DNA from: Tanytarsus gracilentus
Lineage: Eukaryota; Arthropoda; Insecta; Diptera; Chironomidae
Direction: 5' to 3'
Assembly (NCBI GenBank): GCA_038502055.1
Contig: JAXRKN010000045.1
Location: 6,408,501-6,472,500, forward strand
Length of the DNA stretch: 64,000 nt
The translations under genes and the position numbers were made by a program. This document shows positions 40,648 to 51,200 of the stretch, piece by piece (position 1 is the first letter of the stretch; the number at the start of each line of letters is the position of its first letter). The notes beneath the pieces were generated by a model, which worked only from the letters and a program-made list of their open reading frames with translations, ran no database searches and was not told where the DNA came from.

Positions 40648-41618
40648 TAGGACTTGATTATAATTTTTTAGTCAATCAAAAAAATTCGATAATTTTACTG
40701 CTCATCGAGTTTTTTTAATAAAAAACTACCATAAAATTGTCATTGATTAAACTCGTAATTTTTACTTAACATCTCAATTTTTTTAGTCACTTCAATCCAA
40801 TATTTTTTTTAAATCATGCACTGATCATCCAAAATTTATAACTTTCAATAAAATCAACGAAACACTCTCAATGATATTAATTGTAATTTTTACGATTGCA
40901 TAACAAATTTTTCTTATCTAAATTTCTCTCGTAAACGAATGCGATGGAGCTGTGAGCTTTAACTTTCTTTCCATCTGACTCTTCGCAAATCTCGGCAGCA
41001 ACTGAACGGTCTAATGTTTTTTTCTTCAGCAACTGAAAGTAAGAGTGAAATGTGAAAATGAAACTGAGCGTTACCGGGAGAATTGTTGTAAGAGATGCCG
41101 ACGCTTTTATGCTCGCAATTTTTTATATGCAATTTTGAGCACGTAAAACAGCGAGAAATTCCGCTCTATGCTCTATGCACTGGAAGTGAGGTAAGAGATT
41201 TAAATTGTGAGATATTGGAAAGTTCGAGGTAGGGCGTTTAGAATAGTTTTTGTGCTTAATTTATTTTAAATAATTTTTTCCATAAAATTTTAAAAATTAA
41301 TTTTTTAATGTCCGCACATGTTGGAAAGCAAGTTGAACTGCAATATCCCTTAAGACATTGCAGTTAAAAACTGATTTATGAGAAATCAAATGAGACTAAT
41401 AATTGACCTGACTCAATTTACGATCAATTAAATTTAATTCATTCCGTAGTTTTACATAAAATTAAAAAAGTCCGACAAAGTAATAGTTTTCGCAAGATTT
41501 TAACAATGGTCAAATAGAACAATAAATTTTTGGCTATTCAAATTCACTCAACTTTAAAATTCAAATCTGTAATTAAATTATGCAAAAATACTTTCTAAAT
41601 TCTTTCAGCAAAATTTAT
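40648..41618. other. Spacer between phospholipase and zinc-finger genes
   Basis: About 970 bp of AT-rich sequence that must hold the phospholipase promoter and the zinc-finger gene 3' end. No further coding exon or RNA gene seen. Confidence 0.6.
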
Positions 41619-43527
41619 TTAATGATTTTCTTTTATTTTCTCAATCAAATAATCCTCGAAGAAGGAATCAATTTGATCGATGGAGAGGTCGATTTTGGAA
41701 TGCGCTGACCTGAGATGTCGAAGGAGATGAGTTCGATTGATGTACGATTTTTTGCAAATCTTGCAGGTCTATTTGAAAATTAAATTATTTAAAATATTTT
41801 AATGAAATAATTTTAACTTACACATTGATTCTGATACACCGTATCATGCTTCTTTTTGTGTTTTCTTAAGATCGGGCGAGTTTGAAAAAGTTCATTGCAG
41901 ATGTTACAACTGTGAATTTTGTCCTCACGATGAATGTCCATGTGGCTACTTCTGTTTGCACTTGTTTTAAATGCTTTATCGCAAATTGAACAGACATAAG
42001 GTCGCTCATTGGTATGACTTCGCATGTGAATTTGAAGATCAGATTTTGAGAGACAACTCTTTCCACATAGATTGCATGTAAATCGATCATCGCCCTCTTC
42101 AACCTGCTGTATGTGCTTGTTTAGGAGCCACTCGGATTTAAATCTTTTGCCACAGTGAGTAGTGCAGATGAATTTCTTTGAATCGCAGTTCTTCATGTGC
42201 GCTAGACGTTCAAACATTGAGGGAAAATTCGCTTTACAATATGTGCAAATGTACTCGACGACTTTATCGAAAATCTCCGGATGCTTGTTCTTGACATGTT
42301 CGACGAAGAGTCGAATTTGCTTGTTGCCCTCAAAAATTCGATTTTCAAGAGGACATTCAATGATGGTCGTGTGGAAGAAGAGCAAATGAAATTTCATATC
42401 AAGTTCCGATTTCTTCTTACCGCAATGCCCACAAGTTGGACCATCAATATTTTCATCGACTGTTTCAAATTTTTGTTTTAAAAAATGATCTAAAAACGCT
42501 GAGGGTCGAGAAATTAGCTGAATCTCCTCCAAAGTGCTTCCATTTTCATGCAATTCTTTGTGAGTCTCGAGATCTTTCGCGTTGCTAAAGTGAATTTTAC
42601 ATTCGTTGCATTGAAACCATGGAAGATAAGGTAACACGGCGTTGAAGCTTTCATGAGCTTTTTCGTGCATTTTAAGGTATCTCGCTTCCTTAAACTGAAC
42701 CCCACAGCAAGTTGAATGATTTTGGCGAGACGGACTAAATTGTTTCTCTCTCTTTTTGTTTACTATCGACACATTCGATTGAAGATTTTTGCTTTCTTGA
42801 AATGATTCTTCTAGCTCACGTTTGACTGATTTAATTTCAACAGGACTCTCCATAATTTCGATTTCATCGTGAAACTCATCTGAACTGACTTGATTGAGCT
42901 CTTCTTCTTCTTCTTTTATATCCTCGGGTGGTAATTGAATAAACTCCTCAACATCTCCATCCTCATTATCGTCAAGATCCATATACATGATTTCATCGTA
43001 GTCCTCTTCAATTTCGACCGGGCTCTCGACACTAATCGAAATTTCGTTTTCAGTGCACTTTACATCGAAATCTTTATTGTGATGCTTTTCGCAAAAGTCA
43101 TAAATTTGCTGGACAATCACATTGACTGTATTTTGAGGAAGAAATTTTTTGGCGTTTGACTTAAAGACGTAGAAATTAACAAGTTGATCTTTGCATTCCT
43201 CACAGATGTAACTGGTGGTGTTGGAATCAGTCTGAAATCATCAAATAATGTTTATTTTTATTGATAATTAAGGAATCATTTACATTCAGCTTCCAGCACC
43301 TTTTTAATATTCTTAAATCTTGAGAAATATTACTGGATGTCAATTTTTGTCACTGGATGTTATTAATTAAATAAGTATAGATGCGTACTTACCCTGGACA
43401 TGAATAAATCATAAATTAATTCGTCGATGTCAATTAACGCCTTCTCAATCAAAATCGAATTTCCGTTAATTTCATAAATATTATTGCTAGAGTTTTCGCA
43501 AAACAGGCAACACACTGTCGACGACAT
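41619..43527 (-). CDS. ZAD-type C2H2 zinc-finger protein
   Basis: Likely a DNA-binding nuclear regulator. Exons in minus order: 43527-43393, 43231-41822, 41768-41619; phase 0 junctions with donors GTAAGT; 564 residues. The first exon gives CCLFC and the second begins with YICEEC (Cys 7, 10, 55, 58), the four-cysteine zinc site of the insect ZAD dimerisation domain. An acidic linker follows (about 105-195). C2H2 or degenerate fingers lie at about 220, 253, 312, 373, 401, 431, 459, 487 and 516; the 431 and 459 fingers are classical and joined by a TNERPY linker like TGEKP. The last finger (CKICKKS, with LLRHLRSAH) is in exon 3. ZAD proteins form a large insect-expanded family, so a one-to-one fly name cannot be given. 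It is divergent from Nxt1 with 320 bp between starts. Confidence 0.9.
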
Positions 43528-43847
43528 TTTTCAGTATGGCTTTTATTCGTTAGTTCACTTGCAGGTGTTTTTAGAACAATTAAGATACTAATGGCAAAAT
43601 TAAATTAAATTATTTCAATTGTTTTGAAATTTTACAAACAAATTTAAAATCTACAAAAAATGTCTACAAAAAAAAGCTCTACCAACTTGTGTCTTGAATA
43701 TTTTTCAAATTAAAAGTTTGAGTCTTGGCTAAAAAAGTAAACAAAACAAAACACTTTTTGCGGCAACCTTAAAAAAAATAAAATTAAAAGAATTAATCAC
43801 TCACACGAGCTAGAAATAAAATATTTTATCAATATAAATAATCGAAA
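43528..43847. promoter_or_regulatory. Shared divergent promoter region, ZAD gene and Nxt1
   Basis: Only 320 bp separate the two start codons, which face away from each other, so both 5' UTRs and promoters must fit here. The region is AT-rich without an obvious TATA box that I trust. Co-regulation is inference. Confidence 0.6.
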
Positions 43848-44346
43848 ATGTCAGGTCCATCAGATCCAGTAAGTATTTAACTAAATTCTAATATTATGAA
43901 ATACTAAATTTTATAAAAACTTCCAGCAACTAATTGAGCACATCAATGGTGCTGCCAACACTGCCGATGACTTCACTAAGCTCTACTATGAACATCGTGA
44001 TAAGCGAAAGACCATGAAAGGACTGTATATGAACAACGGGTTGTTGGTGTTTAATGGAAATGGAGTCACTGGCGATGCCGAGATTGCAAGCTTTCTTCAG
44101 AAATTGCCGCCAGCCGAACATCAGATCACTACTCTCGATGCACAGCCAATAATCGATTCCAATGCAGGCAAAACCATTCTCATACAGACTTCGGGACTGG
44201 TTAGATTTGATAATCAGAAGAGCAGTAAGGCATTTCAACAATCGTTCTTGATAACAGCTTGCAGCACTTCCGATGGAATCAAATGGAAAATTGTAACCGA
44301 TACTTTTAGATTGCAAGATGGAATCTGTGGTGAAATTAAGGTCTAA
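43848..44346 (+). CDS. Nxt1: NTF2-related export protein (p15), mRNA exporter small subunit
   Basis: Forms a heterodimer with NXF1/TAP and carries mRNPs through the nuclear pore. Exons 43848-43868 and 43927-44346, separated by a 58-bp intron (CCA|GTAAGT to TTCCAG, phase 0); 146 residues, the normal length for p15. An NTF2-like fold spans nearly all of it. Recognisable family segments are YYEHRDKRK, the L(V)FNGNGV(T/S)G loop, FLQKLPPAEHQI, DAQPI, and the C-terminal WKIVTDTFRLQD. Polyadenylation hexamer AATAAA at 44392-44397. The gene diverges from the ZAD zinc-finger gene and is followed on the same strand by the secreted-protein pair. Identification is confident. Confidence 0.92.
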
Positions 44347-44716
44347 TTAAAAAGTTATATAAAATTCTAACGGTTTTTAATAAAAATTTGAAATAAAACG
44401 TTAAAATTTTCAAAAAAACACTCATAACGAAATAAATTCTCTAAAACGCATTTTACAAACGGCTACAAGCTCACAGAAAAAAGAATCAGAACAATTCGGC
44501 AGGTCAAAATGGTCATCTCTAAATTATCTGAAAAATTTACAAAACATGTTTCGGTTCATTTGCTACCGATATCACATTCGTTTGAATTGAATTACTGTCC
44601 AAGTTTTGTGATTTACGTCACTTGAGAATTACTTTTGGGCTTTCAATTTGTCGAGCACACACGAGTCGAGTCAGTTAGTCATAGTTTTGATTTTGTTAAG
44701 TGAAGATCTGAAAAAA
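44347..44716. other. Spacer between Nxt1 and secreted-protein gene 1
   Basis: Holds the Nxt1 3' end (hexamer at 44392) and the promoter of the next gene, including an initiator-like TCAGTT at 44671. Nothing else is seen. Confidence 0.6.
44671..44676 (+). promoter_or_regulatory. Initiator-like TCAGTT
   Basis: Matches the arthropod initiator TCAGT, 46 bp before the ATG at 44717. It would give a short 5' UTR. No TATA box is evident about 30 bp upstream. Confidence 0.35.
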
Positions 44717-45654
44717 ATGAGGTTGGAGAAAAAAAGTTTAATAAAATATTTTTCTAATTTTATTTTTCTTTAGAAACTTTTCAATAATTCTTGCTTTTCT
44801 TACCATCATAAAATTCTCGCATGGAAATTTGTCACTTCAATGCATTGTTGCTTATTTGAAGTCTCACAATTCATTCGAAGAAATATTTTCGAGTGTTGAA
44901 GAGTTTGAAGGAACTGAAGCGGAGTGTGAGTCATTCATAAGGATCAAAATTGATGATTTTAATGGGAAAATTATCGAGAAAATGGAAGAAGATTCGAACG
45001 TGAAGAATTTGATTGATTGCTTTAGACACGAAATTCAATCGCATGAATACGAAATTCTCACTTTAAAACTTCAAGGCGTTGGTGAGTTTAATTAATTATT
45101 TTATAAATCAATTTTTTAAAATGTAATTTCCAGGGATGATTAATGTCGGGTGGCAGTTTTGGAAGAATGGAGCCAAAAACATTCGCTACACTGAACTTCA
45201 AAATGAAATCGACGTATATGGAACGAAAGTTCTTGAAAAATGTGCGGCGATTGACCACTTCGGAAGATTCTTCGACACAACAATGGAAAAGCATCCATCG
45301 CTGTATCAGAAGGGCGAAAATGAATATTGCATTCGAAGATATTTAATTGAAAAATCAATGATCGATGCTTTTGCTTACAGTTTCTCAGTAAATCCCAGAA
45401 ATATTACGATGGAAAATTATAATTGTGAGGTGATTATGAAGGAAATTCTTGAGCCGGCTTACGAGAATTTGAAAAAAGATGAAACACCGTGCACGTGGGA
45501 AGTTGCCAAGGATTCGGGATATTATGATCATTTATTGAAAACTGAGCTTCTTACAAAATTAAGTTTGAGTGCACAGGACAAACTTTTCGAACGACAAAAA
45601 TTCATTGATGCCATGTTCAATATGACACAAAAGCAGCGAGAATGCGCAAACTGA
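44717..45654 (+). CDS. Unrecognised secreted protein, member 1 of a tandem pair
   Basis: Function unknown. Exons 44717-44721, 44774-45081 and 45134-45654; introns of 52 bp each; phases 2 and 1 are consistent; 277 residues. Only five coding bases (ATGAG) lie in exon 1; its donor is GTTGGA, weaker than usual. Splicing yields the signal peptide MRNFSIILAFLTIIKFSHG; without splicing the frame stops before the intron ends. The mature chain begins NLSLQC, is acidic, and has scattered cysteines (including LIDCF, KCAAID, YCIRRY, NYNCEV, TPCTW, RECAN) and sequons NLS, NIT and NMT. The next gene has a similar opening (C-V/I-x-(F/Y)L-x-(T/S)-x-N), a similarly spaced Cys and acidic block, and the same phase-2 intron after a tiny exon 1, so they are diverged tandem duplicates. 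The family resembles insect small secreted proteins of unknown role. Confidence 0.75.
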
Positions 45655-46610
45655 CGAAAATAATTTTTAACGATTGCAATTTGAAAAAATTAAATTTTTT
45701 AATTTAAAAAAAATTAAATTTTTAATTTTTTGATTCATCAATTAAAAAGCTCAAAAGTATTAAAATACTCACAATTTTGTTAGTTTTTATTTTGTTCCAT
45801 AAAAAAAGAAAGAAAATAAATTTCCCCAAGCCATAAAAAATCTTTTTGATTTACTTCGTGCACATGAAAAAAAAAAGTTTGTGGTTGTCCCTTTCAACTC
45901 ATGGAAGAATAATTTTTTCACAAATTCCAGAGGAAGTAAAATAGAAGCAGAAGAATCCCAGCAATATTTGATGATAAGGACATTTTTTTGTGGCATGTGC
46001 TTGATAACACCTCAGCATTTTACTATTTTAGACTACATTTTTAGACCTAAATGAGTCAAGCACAAACAATTCACTCGTATGTGATTTATTTATTTTGATA
46101 CATATTGTTGTTCATTAAGATTCTTTTTTGGTTTTATTTTCAAAGGGGTTGAACATATTTGATGTCAAATAGTTTTTTTAAAATCACAATATTTTTTTCT
46201 CATAATATCAAAAATTGAGTTAAAAGCCAAATGCTGATAACACCTCAAGAATTTTTTTCACTCATACTCAAAGAGAATAGTTTAACAATGTTCACGTTTT
46301 ATTCATTAAAAAAGAGAGCAACTGAGTAAACATCACGTCTGTGTAGCGTACAATCGATCGTATACATGCACGACAAACATAATTTTCTCTCAGAACGCGA
46401 CAAACTGTGATCACGAGAGGATTAAAATAGAACTAAAAAATATTGAATGAAAAATAGAGCAATTATTTTTTGCAAAAATTAATTATAAAGTTTTTGGATC
46501 TTAAAAAGAGATTAATAGTGGAATTAAATTTTTAACCTGCATAATTGATTTTAAATCAATTGATTAATTCAACCACGTTTTACCGGTTTTTGTTTCAACA
46601 TTAAAGAAAC
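45655..46610. other. Spacer between the two secreted-protein genes
   Basis: About 950 bp of AT-rich sequence with no frame worth calling. It should contain the 3' UTR of the first gene and the promoter of the second. Confidence 0.6.
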
Positions 46611-48287
46611 ATGAAAAAGTGAGTGAAAAGAAGTTAAATGTGCTTCTTTATAAATGACAATTTTTTAAATAAAGAATTAAAAACTAAATTTTTGTAGTTC
46701 CCGCATGTAACCCTAAAAAAGTTTAAAAGATAATTTCATGTCATAGACAAAAGAGACAACGAGTTTAAAAAAAATGATAAGAAATGAGCGTAATTTCAAT
46801 GCGGACACATTTTAGATTAGATTAGATTAGATGACGATTAGGTGGCCACTACCGAAGTAGGAGAGACGTCCAACGCAACCACACATGATTGACCCCCGAT
46901 TCCTCGGAAAAGCAGGGTCTAGCGGGCTACTTAGGCAAGTATCTACAGTCGATACAAGCCACAGGTTACGAACAAACCCCTTTTGGGAAAAAAAAAAATA
47001 AAAAATTGGTTGGGGGGAAGGGGGGGGGGCCAACCCCCCCGGGGGAGGCTTTTTAAATCCTTTACGGTATGTTGTTTTTTTTTTTTTATTTTTTTTTTTT
47101 TGATTTTTTTTTGAACTGTGAGAACAGTCTTGTTTCTGAACAGATAATACAGTTTCCAACTAATCAAAAGGGGGAAATAAATAAATAATAAAATAAAAAA
47201 AAACATATGGAAAATTTTGGAGGGTTCCCCGAAGTGGATGGGGGAAAGAATGGAGAGTAAATTTCTCGAATTTTTCCTCGAATTTTTTTCCTCATTCTCA
47301 CTTCCTTACGTGATTTAACGATGTGACTCGATGAATTTGTTGAAGAATAAACACTTATAAACATATTTAAAAGAAATTGAAGATTGAAAACACACTAAAA
47401 CTGATTTAAATGATAAAATTTAGGGAGACACAATCACTCTTGTTGAAAACAGGGGGAAAACCTCTTCGTAATTTCAATGCGGACACATTTTCAAACAAAA
47501 TTTGAAATGTTTTTTAAAGTTCAATGAAAAAAATATTAAAACCCATTTGTGGGTGTTGCGACGCAATCACTTAATTAAAAAAATTAATAAATTTAATATT
47601 TTTAGGCTCCCTTACGATCATCTTTCAAAGTTCGTCATCGGCACCCTCTTTGGTGTTTTCATCTGCTCACTTTTCACAGAATTTTACTTAAGCTCAACAG
47701 TGCTCGAAAACAGAAAAGTTGAATTTTCATGTCTCGTCAATTTTCTTCAGACAAAAAATATCACTGACGAATATTTCACATACGCATCTCAACTTGAGAA
47801 TGCTACAGATTGTGATGAGATCATTAATCAGTACCAGTTAAAAATAGCAGAGAGTTTCACGGAGGAGTATTATACCACCCACAATGCCTCCGCATTTATT
47901 TGTAAGGAGATTCAGAAGCCTTTGTGTCATTCATCTCCCGTCATCATCAATGATTCAGACTCTCATGAAAATTCCACGAGCAAACATTGCTTCGAAATAA
48001 ATTCATTAAAAATTATCGAAGACGAAAATCTAGAAAAACTTTACGAAGCAACAAAAAAAAATTGTGAGACAATTTTAATTTGCTTAAATTGCATCAATGA
48101 AAATTTGCAGCATACTGATTATGAGAGCTTTATGCTCCATGCAAAGTCCGTCAACATCACAAGTTCTGTAATTGAGTTTAGATTCTGGGAGTATTTTACA
48201 GTGACTTCAAAAGTAAGAGAGCTGGTTAGTGATGCAAATGCTTTAAGGGATGAAGTTGACAGTGAATGCAAATGTACGATGAAATGA
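46611..48287 (+). CDS. Unrecognised secreted protein, member 2 of a tandem pair
   Basis: Function unknown. Exon 1 holds eight coding bases (46611-46618, ATGAAAAA) before an excellent donor GTGAGT; exon 2 is 47606-48287; phase 2; 229 residues. The intron is 987 bp because a retroelement (46814-47466) and a transposon scrap sit in it. The joined start is MKKLPYDHLSKF followed by a hydrophobic stretch to about residue 26, a signal peptide or signal anchor. The mature part has a CLVNFLQTKN opening like member 1, about ten cysteines ending in CKC, and six N-glycosylation sequons (NIT, NAT, NAS, NDS, NST, NIT). The frame is also open through intron sequence up to 47502 but has no ATG there, so the spliced start is preferred. 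It has no third exon equivalent to member 1. Confidence 0.7.
46789..46813. repeat. Target-site duplication, left copy
   Basis: 25 bases identical to 47467-47491, beginning CGTAATTTCAATGCGG and ending CATTTT. The flanks differ outside the match. Confidence 0.85.
46814..47466 (-). mobile_element. Non-LTR retroelement fragment or SINE with 25-bp target-site duplication
   Basis: 653 bp inserted in intron 1 of secreted-protein gene 2. The left edge is a run of AGATT units, which read on the minus strand as a 3' tail (TCTAA)n, the short-tandem tail style of some insect non-LTR elements. This places the element on the minus strand with its 5' end at 47466. The interior has a unique-looking 3' part (46835-46975) and a homopolymer-rich centre. 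No reverse transcriptase frame, so it is non-autonomous or truncated. Confidence 0.75.
46978..47110. repeat. Stuttered homopolymer stretch within the retroelement
   Basis: Runs of A, G, C, then T with short breaks, similar in style to the block at 1431-2410. The true sequence here may be misassembled. Confidence 0.6.
47467..47491. repeat. Target-site duplication, right copy
   Basis: Exact match to 46789-46813. Removing 46814-47491 restores an uninterrupted intron. Confidence 0.85.
47530..47573. mobile_element. Degenerate end fragment of the DINE-1-like element, copy C
   Basis: AAAACCCATTTGTGGGTGTT followed by GCGACGCAATCACTT corresponds to the left-end hairpin and subterminal repeat of copies A and B, with several substitutions. 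It lies 33 bp before exon 2 of secreted-protein gene 2; no right end is present. Confidence 0.55.
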
Positions 48288-51200
48288 GAGCAAATTTTTC
48301 AAGGCTGAGACAATAAAATTTTACAAGAAAAATAAATTTTTTTTTAAAATTTACAAAAAGTTTCAATAATTTTTAAAAGTATCCACAATTTTTTCATCCA
48401 CTCAGGGAAAATTCTACCGAAAAACTTTTTAATATAAAATAATTCAATAAAAAATTTGAATAAATTCATCGACATTGAAGAAATTTAAAAAACAACGTCG
48501 AGTTCTATCCTAAAGAAATCGATAAGAAACAAAAAACATTTTGATTGGCATCGCTCATTAATCGCACGAGGAAGGCTGGAGAAAAAAGTTATGAAAGATT
48601 CATGAGGAGCAATCGTAAAAAACATGATAAGGCTTTATTGAAATGAGAGCAAAAAGAAGAAGAAAAAGGTTTGTTATTGGATGTTGAGATGTGATTCATT
48701 CTTAGTTAAGGCTTTATTGTTTCTTAAACCTTTCGACATTTTTTATCTCAACGCCTTTAAATTTTCAAACATTAAATTGACTGAAAATCCTTGAACTTTT
48801 CAATAAACCCCTCGAAAATCACCAAATGACATTACAAATTCTCAAACTCAATAGACAATTGACTTTACTGTTTTCCTTTCATCATCATAATAAATTCGAA
48901 TGAGACTTTTGTCTCCACTCAACAAAAAGAAAAGTCTTTTTTCCTTCTTCATCCACTTTATGACAGTCAAAATTCCATTTTCATTTATTGTCTGTTTGAA
49001 ATCCATATCCAATCGCGAAGGGGATTTATTTTCCCAAGAGTGCTTACCGAAATGTATTCGGAATACTTTTCAAGGGTATCTCGTATCTCTCAAGAAAATT
49101 GATATGTGTTGACTGATATTGTAAACGGCTTTCTCGAATGATTTCTACATAATTTTTCATCTTTTGTCTATTTTTTTGAATGGAAAAAGGAAAAATGGCT
49201 TTAAGTGTGGAGTTTTGACTCTTATGATGGAATTATTTATGGAATGGCAGAGAAAAAGTATTGAAAAGTCATTGTTAAGGCTTTTAGTTCATGGGAAATG
49301 AGAAAAGTTCATCGGTAATTTTATAAAAATATATTTGAAGGTTTCTACAGTTCACGAGAGCTTTTTTGAAAACTCTCAGAAAAATTAAATTAAATTTTTG
49401 TTTTCAAACTGTGAAATTTTTTGAAACTCTCAAGTCCAACTCCACTCAAAGATTTCCATTAACAAAACTAAATTCGATAATTTGATTTTTTATTCCAATC
49501 ACTGCAGTAATTTTCTCTCTCTTTATCCTAATGTCTTGATGGTGAAAACTTTTTACTTCCATTCTCAGCAAGAAGACGGCTAAAAGTTATAGAAGCTGAT
49601 TGAGTTAAGCATTAACGAGAAAATGGAAAAATCTTAACCTTAATTTAAATAATTTTCGCGTTATGCCAGCAACAGCGTCGTACTTTAACTTCTTAAGAAC
49701 TCATTAACAAAGAGAGAGCAGATTGCTCACTTTCTTTTCACTTTTTCATTTCGTTCTCATGTCAACCCACATCCATTAAGAAATCTCAAAAAAAAGTGAA
49801 ATGAAAATGAGCTTAATGCATCAGCAAAAGAAAAACTTCGTAGTCGAAGTAATTTATCTTTGCTCTCTCTGCATTCAAATTGTTTGCAGTAAAAAAGAGT
49901 GAATTGCTAGAAATATAAAAGTTTTTTTTTATGTTTTTCAATTCATATAAAAATTGCGAGCATAAGGAAACTTTATTTAAGACTTATTCAATACATTGCT
50001 CGAGTTCTTAATATTGATTTATTTTTTGTGTCTTATTTGTGTCTTATATCGAGATTGAAAAAGTGGATCAGAAATTTTAAACTTTTGTTTTATTTTTCGT
50101 TGCGTTTAAAAAAAAATCCTGGATTTTTATTTTTTGTATTTAAAAAAGCTCCTGGATTTTTAGTCCTAAAATTCCAGATCTTATTTTCTCATGTGCCAAC
50201 TCATCACGAAATGAAAAAAGTTTTCCCCTCGCTCAACAGCTCACGGGAGTAATTTTTCACCGCTTAAAGCTTAGCTCGTGTTCACAAATAAATCCCTTTC
50301 ACTTTAATCACAAAAGTTTTCGTATCTCTTAATGTTGACAACTCCCTTTATGTCTTCAAATTCATTCACTATGCATAATGCGACGTCGTAAATTTCCTCG
50401 AATGCACTCTTTTGTGAATTGCTGCAATGCTGAGAATTGCAAAAAACTTTTACCTCTCGAGAGAATTATGAGAGTGTGATTATTGTTGAGACTTGAGAGG
50501 GAGGATTAAAAGTTTTATGAGACAGGTGTGATAACGTAAATGAAAAGTCTTGCAATTATTAGATTTGAATCTTTTTTATCCTCTCTATTAAGTCAGCCTA
50601 CTCAGCTTTTTTTGTCATCTCTATTTGTTTGACATTATCTTAAGAACCTCTCACTTAAATTCATTATTTTTTCACAATAATATGTTCTCAGTAAGTTTTA
50701 TGAGAAATTCATATTATGACACAGCGTTCCAGGGATTGAAGTCGAACAAAATCGTCAGTTTGACTAATTAGTAATTAGTAATTAATAAAATTTCAGACTA
50801 AAAAAGTCTTTTCTAACTAGTATAAAGTAATTAATTGATCGGCTTCAACACCTGCAACGTAGTGAATTTATATGTCGTTGCGCACATTATGGTAGATGTG
50901 CCTTTTAATGTACCTTTTCAACGAACGACGGCACCAGAGAGACACATCGGAAAGTTTTAATGAGAAATTATGATCTACAGGCGAGCTTGCGCTTAAGAAC
51001 GTGTGCGGCGAAGTTATAAATCATTCATCCATTCATTAAGTCTTGTGGAAGGAAGAGAGACAGGCGACTTCCGTACATTTCATTAAGGGGATGACCAAAC
51101 TGATGACACGGTGAATTTCATTTTCGTATCCATTAATTTTAAAACAAAAGAGAAGCTAATTAAAGTCTCAAAGTGCAAATTGAATTTTTACAAAACATTT

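Noticed and set aside
47502..47605. N-terminal extension of secreted-protein gene 2 read through intron sequence
   Set aside because: It starts with TTG, has no ATG, covers transposon sequence, and the spliced ATG at 46611 fits phase and signal peptide better.
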